Below are positions 57,961-64,000 of a DNA stretch of 64,000 nucleotides, in pieces; positions within the stretch are counted from its first letter, which is position 1; every line of letters begins with the position of its first letter. The notes beneath the pieces were generated by a model that did not search any database, was not told the origin of the DNA, and was given only the letters and a program-made list of their open reading frames with translations. The translations under genes and the position numbers were made by a program. Source of the DNA: Psococerastis gibbosa (taxonomy: Eukaryota > Arthropoda > Insecta > Psocodea > Psocidae); NCBI GenBank assembly GCA_963971405.1, contig OZ020486.1, positions 31,829,419-31,893,418 on the forward strand, read 5' to 3'.

Positions 57961-58128
57961 GAGGACACAGTGGAAGGAGCCAACAAAAGAGGGCGGCCGA
58001 AGAAGGAATTCATGGACCAAGTGAAGGAGGACCTAGGAGTTCGAACACAACAAGAACTGAAGAAGGTGCAGGACCGAGAGAGCTGGAGTATGAAATGTAG
58101 GGAGTTGTTGCGATCCAGCAATCGTTAA
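57961..58128 (+). pseudogene. LINE ORF2 C-terminal relic (open frame to stop)
   Basis: The frame reads EGANKRGRPKKEFMDQVKED, then LGVRTQQELKKVQDRESW and ends LLRSSNR*. It matches the GRP..(F/W)...V..DL....WR....R..W pattern at the end of RTE- and R1-type LINE polymerases. There is no internal stop over 55 codons. It lies inside the 4.8-kb phosphatase intron and is not part of that gene. Confidence 0.65.
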
Positions 58129-58724
58129 AATTCGCAAGAACGATGTAATTGAATCTGAAGCATATAAATAGGACATGATGTTGGGCGTATTCCTGGTGTT
58201 CTATGGAAAGTGTATTTTCAGTACAAACCGGCACGGCGGCTTTAGGGGAATAATATATGAGTGGGATAGGTCAGAGAAAAGGGGCAGACGGGGTGAACTG
58301 AGACGTTCTGTAAATTTCAAGCCAGGGCGCGAATGGTCCACTTAATTAACTAACACTGAAGTCCATTCACGTGTTTGTTATGCGCTCTCCAGAAGGCGAA
58401 TTGGCAGTTAGCAAGTATTCCCAAGGTAATCAGCGAACAAGGTATTGGAATACGAACCCTATGTTTACGTTAAAATTCAGCGCTGAGAAATGCCACTTCC
58501 TAGCCACTCGCCTCAGGGGATAAAATATATTCAACGATGAAATACAGAATGACATAGAAAGGTATCATATTCTTCAAACTTCGTATCGTTATTCCTCTTT
58601 CACTTCTACGCAATTTTAACACAATGTCACACACTATATATGTATATAGGGTCTTGCGTCTCATTCCCCTACAAAATCCTACACCTACACTTACGTATTT
58701 TTTGCATAAAATCGAATTACTATG

Positions 58725-58890
58725 AAATATCGGTGGCAAGGATGTAGCGAGTCTTGTGCTAGTATCTACACACCTTGCGGTTGGAGACGGGTCGCAACTC
58801 GACACAAGTACCTACTAGGTGACTTAGTGAGGCAATTGAAGAGATTAATTGGATACATTCATTAAATTGTTTGTACGCGATTTAACCTTT
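58725..58890 (+). mobile_element. SINE-like repeat, family G, copy 3
   Basis: ATCGGTGGCAAGGATGTAGC, ACACACCTTGCGGTTGGAGA, CAACTCGACACAAGTACCTA and GGATACATTCATTAAATTGT match the copy at 62632. The 5' part (GTGGCAAGG...) resembles a worn A box. It abuts repeat P copy 4. Confidence 0.6.
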
Positions 58891-59700
58891 TTGCTTTCCA
58901 ATTTATACGTAGTATAAGGAAAGCTTTGTGATGGTCGAAATTTTCGATTCCGAGATTTCAACGGATTTACACGTTTTGAGGTCCCAGGAACCCAAAAAAG
59001 TGGTTTTTACAAAATGTCTGTCTGTCGGTCGGTCTGTCTGTTCGTCGATTTCCGGGCAAACTACTCAGTGGATTTGAGTGAAATTTGGCATGTAGGTTCA
59101 CAAAACTCATACCTCGGGACCATTTTTTTTTTGGGCTAACTCAATTTGGGGGGGTTTTATTTTCAAAAAAACTCCAAAAAAACGTCTAAAAAAATTATTT
59201 CTCAAAAACGGCTCCAACGATTTCTTTTAAATTCTCGTAGATTGTCGTCGGGTAAAAAAATAAAAATAACTAAATTTTAATGAAAAAATGACTAAAAAAT
59301 GCGAAACCTTTCTATCGATGATTTCTACCTTCAAGCATGTTTTAGGTGTTAAATTGAGTAACGAAACCGGATAGGTTGCTTTCCCAAAAAAATATTTGGT
59401 TTTGCCCAAAAAATTATTTTTTGAAAAAAATGATAGAAAATTCGCGCTCAAATGCATTGCATGCCCTGCCATTATTGCTGTGTGGTAATTAATGTGTTTG
59501 TTTGACCTATCGAGAATTTACCTCACTTCCAGTGACGTCAGGTGGACAACCGCCCCCCCCCCCCCGAGACATCGGAAATTTAACCATAGGAAAAATATTT
59601 GCCATAAAATTACTAATTTTCTCTATCTAATAATTTTGATAAATTGGAAAGCATGTTCGAGTGAACTCGGACCGGTTCTTTAAATAAGAATAATAAGAAA
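58890..59700 (+). repeat. Interspersed repeat family P, copy 4 (long)
   Basis: It begins GCTTTCCAATTTATACGTAG and ends near AAATTGGAAAGCATGTTCGA plus ACTCGGACCGGTTCTTTAAA. It is inverted relative to copy 2. It abuts a SINE-like repeat (58725-58890). The interior includes GTCTGTCTGTCGGTCGGTCT and a C14 run. Confidence 0.65.
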
Positions 59701-61651
59701 AATGACAGTAAATGAAGTGGCAGAAATAGCCAATGTACGATAATATAGTACCGTACAAGGTTGGTATCTTGTCATGTTATAGTTAAAAATATGTGAAAAA
59801 AGGGAATACAAGGAAACTATTCAAATTCCAGTGACGGCGCTAGTGTTGCCGGAAAAACTGAAAATAGGATACTGTACCAAATATATACAGTATATATAGG
59901 CTACTCATATATATTATTTTAATGTTCTCGCGGACCTCAGCTCTGGACTAAAAACTTTATTTTGTGGTGGATTATTTTACAGTTGCAGTGCTTGAACCAT
60001 GAGAGGAAAACTAAATTTCCCATATAACTTTGCTAGAGGTTGTTTAACTTTCCCGTTTTTGTTTGCCAATTCAAGTTAAAAGTTTTTTAGAATGTAGCAG
60101 GCTCAAAAAAAGTTAAATTCTTTGCCGATTCGTCTCCTAACGACCCCCAAATTTTGATTTTACTTGGACCCATAGGGGCAGCTGGGAGAGGAACATCCGA
60201 CGCTATGTTGTTTATTTCGTGGTTATTAAGAAACAAATTATAAACCACTTTATTGTCGTTTGAAGCGTCTAACCACATTTTCTATTTCTAATATTGAAAA
60301 ATGAACTTTTCAAATAGGTTGCAAATAGGAGACAAACATGCAGCAAAATCAAATAAAATAGAGAGAGAGAGTTCACTAAAATGCACAGAAGGAAGTCGTA
60401 AATAACAGGAAAACGCAGTCGTGCGTACGGAACACTCACGCGGTGCCCCTTTGAAATATTTTGCGAACTACCACGGTTACATGATCTCTAAAAATACGGT
60501 TTAGGTTTGGCTGCTCAAGCCTGGATGGGAGTATGGCGGCAAATGCGGGAAACACAAAACACTATACTATCAAATGGCTTTTCGCATTCATGCTTCTTTC
60601 TATTTTTACTAGATTATAGTAAACTAGCCTCATGAGCTAAGCACTTTCATCTGCTCTGTATATATTCAAGTAATTGAAAATATCATTATAGTTATAGTTT
60701 CGTAACAAGACACAATTGCTGTGCTGCAGCAACAGCGACTGAGTATTCTCTTTGAGTGCCCCGAGATTGTATGATAAGGCAAAAGAAAAATATATTGTTG
60801 GAGAACTAGCATTGTGGCAGTTAACAAACAGCCCGTAACTTTCCAGTACTTAATATTAATAGCCCTGCTGACTGCTGTTGTGAGAAAACAGTATGAATTT
60901 TTACGTCATCAAACAGGAGCAGCACTTAAATGACCAATAAAAAAGACTTATAGAGAGAAAAAGGTCTACAGCACCTCCGAAGCCAGTGAAAAAGCATCTT
61001 TAATAATTTATACCGACCCAAAACTTGTGAAAACTGGATAAAGAGATCGTCAGTTTCACACTTCTCCACTAGATGGCTCTTCAAAATATTTGCATTGTTC
61101 TTGACCTTTCTAGCGTTCACGCCAACCTCTTTCCCTTTCTCCCCTTTTCTCTCTAGGTTTGTCACTAATAGAATTTTGATTAAGAAAAAGAAAATCTGTG
61201 CTATTTTGGCCCAATAACAGCTATACGTAATGCATTATTGTAGATGGATAGTATTAAACAAAGCAAAAGGTTCGTATCGTATGTACCTATTCCCACATTA
61301 GACGTGTCTAACTCATACTGTCTGGAATCCTCTTAAAAATAATATTGAAAAGTGGTCTCAGATGTCAGAAAGTATCATATGGTGGGTCGAACCAGTGCAG
61401 TACTCATTTTTTCAGAAAGCAATGGAGGCTAAAATTCCCAATTTCCCAAAATTTTCTTTCTTTTTTCTTCCCCATAAACACTTCGGCTCACTGGAGAGGG
61501 TCAAGAATCAAGATGATTAGGTTTAGAAACATTAAGGTTAAGAAACCAAGTTTATCGTATGGAGATACACGATGGGTCTTATAGACTCTATGCTTTTGAA
61601 TATGACAAATACACGAACGATTGCTATGACTGACATTAACAATAATCTTAC

Positions 61652-61832
61652 CTTCCTTCTGGGCCCAAGCAATGAGTGAAGGCACCTTGGTTTCATCGCG
61701 TAAACTGGACGCGCAGTTGGCAAATTGGCCGTTGACGTCGAGACCAACGGTTTCAAAATTGGCTTTGACTCCGCACAGCAGAGCGGTGGCACACGCTGAC
61801 GATTCTCCTATTTGAGCGTCTGCGTTGTATGT
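61652..61832 (-). CDS. Alkaline phosphatase, internal exon with the catalytic serine (partial gene)
   Basis: This internal exon of 60 codons plus one base belongs to an animal alkaline phosphatase, a secreted or GPI-anchored metalloenzyme that hydrolyses phosphate monoesters. Reading right to left it begins after a pyrimidine-rich acceptor (TTACTGTTGCAG) and ends at donor GGTAAG; phase is 0 at entry and 1 at exit. The protein starts TYNADAQIGESSACATALLC and continues GVKAN, then closes with SLIAWAQKE. This matches the family segment TYN.DAQ..DS...TA.LCGVKAN ... S.L.WA...GK. The nucleophilic serine is kept, but the family Asp just before it reads Glu. The next exon in the window (56648-56826) completes the split Gly codon to give the expected GKS. 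The open frame continues beyond both splice sites by chance. Start and stop codons of the gene lie outside the window. Confidence 0.95.
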
Positions 61833-62631
61833 CTGCAACAGTAAGGTAATATCAATTGACTGCTGCAGTGCACAGGCTAAGGAAAGAGATTTCTTTTGGC
61901 ATACAACTCGTGCATCCAGTCCAAACACAAATGTAGGCTGTTGCAGATAGTCTTGATTATTTATATTATCTTACAGAAAATTTAATTAAGGAAAGCGTAA
62001 AAAGGCAAGATAAAACTTGGTAGATGTGACGTCGAATTTTTCGATGAGAAATATTCACAACTTCTTTGCTCTTCCTCATCAATCATACCGAGATGAAAAG
62101 GTCCTTTGTTGCATCGCCACGTGAATACTGATGAATAATATGCATATTCCATTCCTTTGAGATTCGGATTGTGCCTTCTTTTAATTAAGAATCTTTATCA
62201 TAATTTCTTGCTCATAATCTTTGGAGTAATTAGAGCGGACGGCCAACTAAAGAAATCCAACAATGCGTCTCGTCGGTTTTGTAGCTTTGAAAGATTCGCC
62301 GAGCAAAGGTGTCGCGGAAAGCAATAATGAGTGTCATTCATTCGCGGATGCTCTGACGAAGAAGATGTCTATTAACATGCAGTAAAATATAAGTGGGAAA
62401 AATTGTTAACTATTATTAGGAAATGAACACAGAAAAAGTTTGAACGCCTCATTCTGTGTACTTTTTCACAACTTGTCAGTTTTGTCTACAACGTGAAAAT
62501 AGATAACAAGTTTTATAAATAAAAAGATTGGAAATCGCAGGGAATTTTTAAAAAGCTTTGCTAATATCGCGTTCGGGACATGTCTGACAGTGTTGCCATA
62601 AAGATAGTTGGGCTTGATACTACTGATGCGA

Positions 62632-62805
62632 CTTCGGTGGCAAGGTGGTATCGTGCTTGTACTTGTGCGAGTCCCTTCACACCTTGCGGTCGGGGACGTG
62701 TCGTAACTCAACACAAGTACCTATTAGCTTACTTAGTGAGGCGATTGAAGAGGTTAATCGACTACATTCATTTAATTGTTTGTACACGACTAACCTTTTT
62801 TAAAA
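62632..62805 (+). mobile_element. SINE-like repeat, family G, copy 4
   Basis: CTTCGGTGGCAAGGTGGTAT, TGTACTTGTGCGAGTCCCTT, ACCTTGCGGTCGGGGACGTG and GAGGCGATTGAAGAGGTTAA, ending ACTAACCTTTTTTAAAAATA. All four copies lie in the same orientation. tRNA origin is possible but not proven. Confidence 0.6.
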
Positions 62806-63442
62806 ATAAGCAAAATAAATAATAAATTAGATAAGTAGGTACTAGCAAAATTTACCACATTTTTCTGGAAGGGAGTTTCGAGAGAAATGGATTTTCAAAT
62901 TGTTGGCTCTTGTTTGAATGTCTAAAAGTAACTACATTTGCAAGAAGCGATGTTTCAAAATAAGTCCCAAAAAATATTAAATGACGCAACAGTGCGTGCA
63001 GCAAAAATTAAAGCATGGGTTGGCTACGTACCTATCTTAAAGATACACGATAGCACTATCGGACTTTATTCGAACGCGGTCTTAAGCAGCTCAGTTGCGA
63101 AATAACCACTTCTAATTTTCAAAAGCTAATAGGATTTGGCTCAAAAAAGTCTGCCTTTGCTTATAAGTTAATGAAGCCATTAAGAACAGAAAGTTCTTAA
63201 CATAATAATAATTAGATTGGCGAAAGAGTAACAATCCGAAGGCACTGTAGGGTTTTAGCCCTGTCCGGTGGAAGATTCGCAATCAATACTGTGGTGGATT
63301 GGGGCCAATTTTATATCTCAGCGAGGCTAGGCGTAGCGGGGTGAATGAATTATCACAGTGTTATCTCTTTAAGCCAATGTTTTCATATCGGTACTGTTAC
63401 AAATTGGCATTTCTTCTGTAGTATAAACTGCAGATGAATTAA

Positions 63443-63771
63443 AAAAGGATATGCTACGCTAAAAATTTGGCTCACTTAAGTTGTAGAAGACTACTTCGTG
63501 CATCATGTAATCGGATATTTTTACTTTTCGGTTTTGTAGTTATTCCAAAAATCCTATTTTACGCGAAAGTTTAGTTCCCAATGGTTTTTATGAAGAAACA
63601 AAGGTGCCAAAAATACAATATTTCATATTATATTGCATGGTGCATGAAGTAGTTTTCTACAACTAACATGAGCCAAATCTCTGATAACTTGCTTTGTTAA
63701 TTAATCGATTAATAAAAAGTCAATAAAAACAACTAATTTTGGGGTGCTAATTTTCTACGTAGCATATCCTC
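63443..63771. mobile_element. TTAA-flanked MITE, copy 2
   Basis: TTAA lies at 63439-63442 and 63772-63775. Left end AAAAGGATATGCTACG and right end CGTAGCATATCCTC are inverted repeats. A second pair of arms lies inside: TTGTAGAAGACTACTTCGTG and the complement of TTGTAGAAAACTACTTCATG. It is about 329 bp, non-coding, in the opposite orientation to copy 1 at 2687. Confidence 0.7.
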
Positions 63772-64000
63772 TTAATGTAATTTCGTATTATTCCAAACAG
63801 CTTTTAAAATCTTTGTCCAACGCAATCAATGCTCAATCTGAAAATGTCGGAAGTTAGCTTCTCGTTATTAATTCCGTGAAGTTACCGCCAGCCGGCCTTG
63901 CAAAGGACGTTTCCCACCCAATTGCCTCTAATTGGTTGTCGGAAGTGGCAGGAAGACCCCATTTGGCTTCCGGTTCCCGGTAAAATCACTTTAGTGCCAC

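Larger units (their letters stand above)
56827..61651 (-). other. 4.8-kb phase-1 intron of the alkaline phosphatase gene
   Basis: Donor GTAAGA lies at 61651 and below, and acceptor TTTTAG at 56827-56830. It splits a Gly codon. It contains a LINE relic (57961-58128), a SINE (58725-58890) and a long repeat copy (58890-59700). Nothing recognisable was seen in 59700-61651. Confidence 0.85.
61833..64000 (-). other. End of the upstream phosphatase intron (continues right of the window)
   Basis: The acceptor TTGCAG at 61833-61838 closes a phase-0 intron whose donor is beyond the right edge. The preceding exon, with the family FLGDGM-type motif, was not found in 61833-64000. The stretch holds a SINE-like repeat (62632-62805) and a TTAA-flanked MITE (63443-63771). 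Confidence 0.7.

Noticed and set aside
1-64000. CRISPR arrays, operons, rRNA, telomeric arrays, LTR or virus-like elements
   Set aside because: No regularly spaced short repeats, no rRNA-like sequence, no TTAGG arrays, and no paired LTRs or capsid- or integrase-like frames were recognised.

Overview
The window is animal nuclear DNA, most likely from an arthropod and probably an insect. It is AT-rich, gene-poor, carries GT...AG introns and is packed with interspersed repeats. Species cannot be fixed; the insect call rests on the repeat types and the look of the gene, and is inference.

One host gene is supported. Three exons on the minus strand, 61652-61832, 56648-56826 and 2328-2535, encode consecutive parts of an alkaline phosphatase of the animal membrane-bound type. 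All three have matching acceptor and donor sites and compatible phases (0 to 1, 1 to 0, 0 to 1). Together they give about 189 residues from the middle of the enzyme: the catalytic-serine segment, the His/Thr/Arg metal and phosphate-binding segment, and the GGGRR segment. The first and last exons of the gene lie outside the window. The introns inside it are 4.8 kb and about 54.1 kb, so nearly everything else is intron.

The introns hold layers of mobile elements. (1) LINEs: a 5'-truncated copy with an intact 947-codon ORF2 at 30.5-34.0 kb (minus), an older relative just downstream (30.0-30.4 kb), another reverse transcriptase fragment at 40.1-41.3 kb, and many short LINE C-terminal relics (13.1, 16.5, 17.1, 26.6, 29.7, 39.2, 46.6, 56.0, 58.0 kb). 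(2) hAT-type non-autonomous elements with 8-bp target duplications at 8.1, 41.5, 49.7, 49.8, 50.9 and 52.8 kb; two of them are nested inside an older inverted-repeat element at 49.57-50.86 kb. (3) Foldback MITEs with TWA target duplications (0.85, 3.2, 20.7, 21.1 and 38.1 kb). (4) A Tc1/mariner-like element with perfect 56-bp inverted termini at 22.56-23.56 kb. (5) A TTAA-flanked MITE pair at 2.7 and 63.4 kb. (6) Several tRNA-derived SINE families, and a tRNA-like cloverleaf repeat at 17.64 kb with a large hairpin made from its tail at 17.3 kb. (7) Tandem and inverted repeats at 46-49.4 kb.

No second host gene, true rRNA gene, CRISPR array, operon or prokaryotic feature was seen. No LTR or virus-like element was recognised. 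The host gene runs right to left through the whole window and the transposons appear to be passengers in its introns. I found no convincing new biological system. The most informative items are the very long phosphatase intron, the dated nesting at 49.6-50.9 kb and the occupied/empty site pair at 21.1 versus 36.2 kb.
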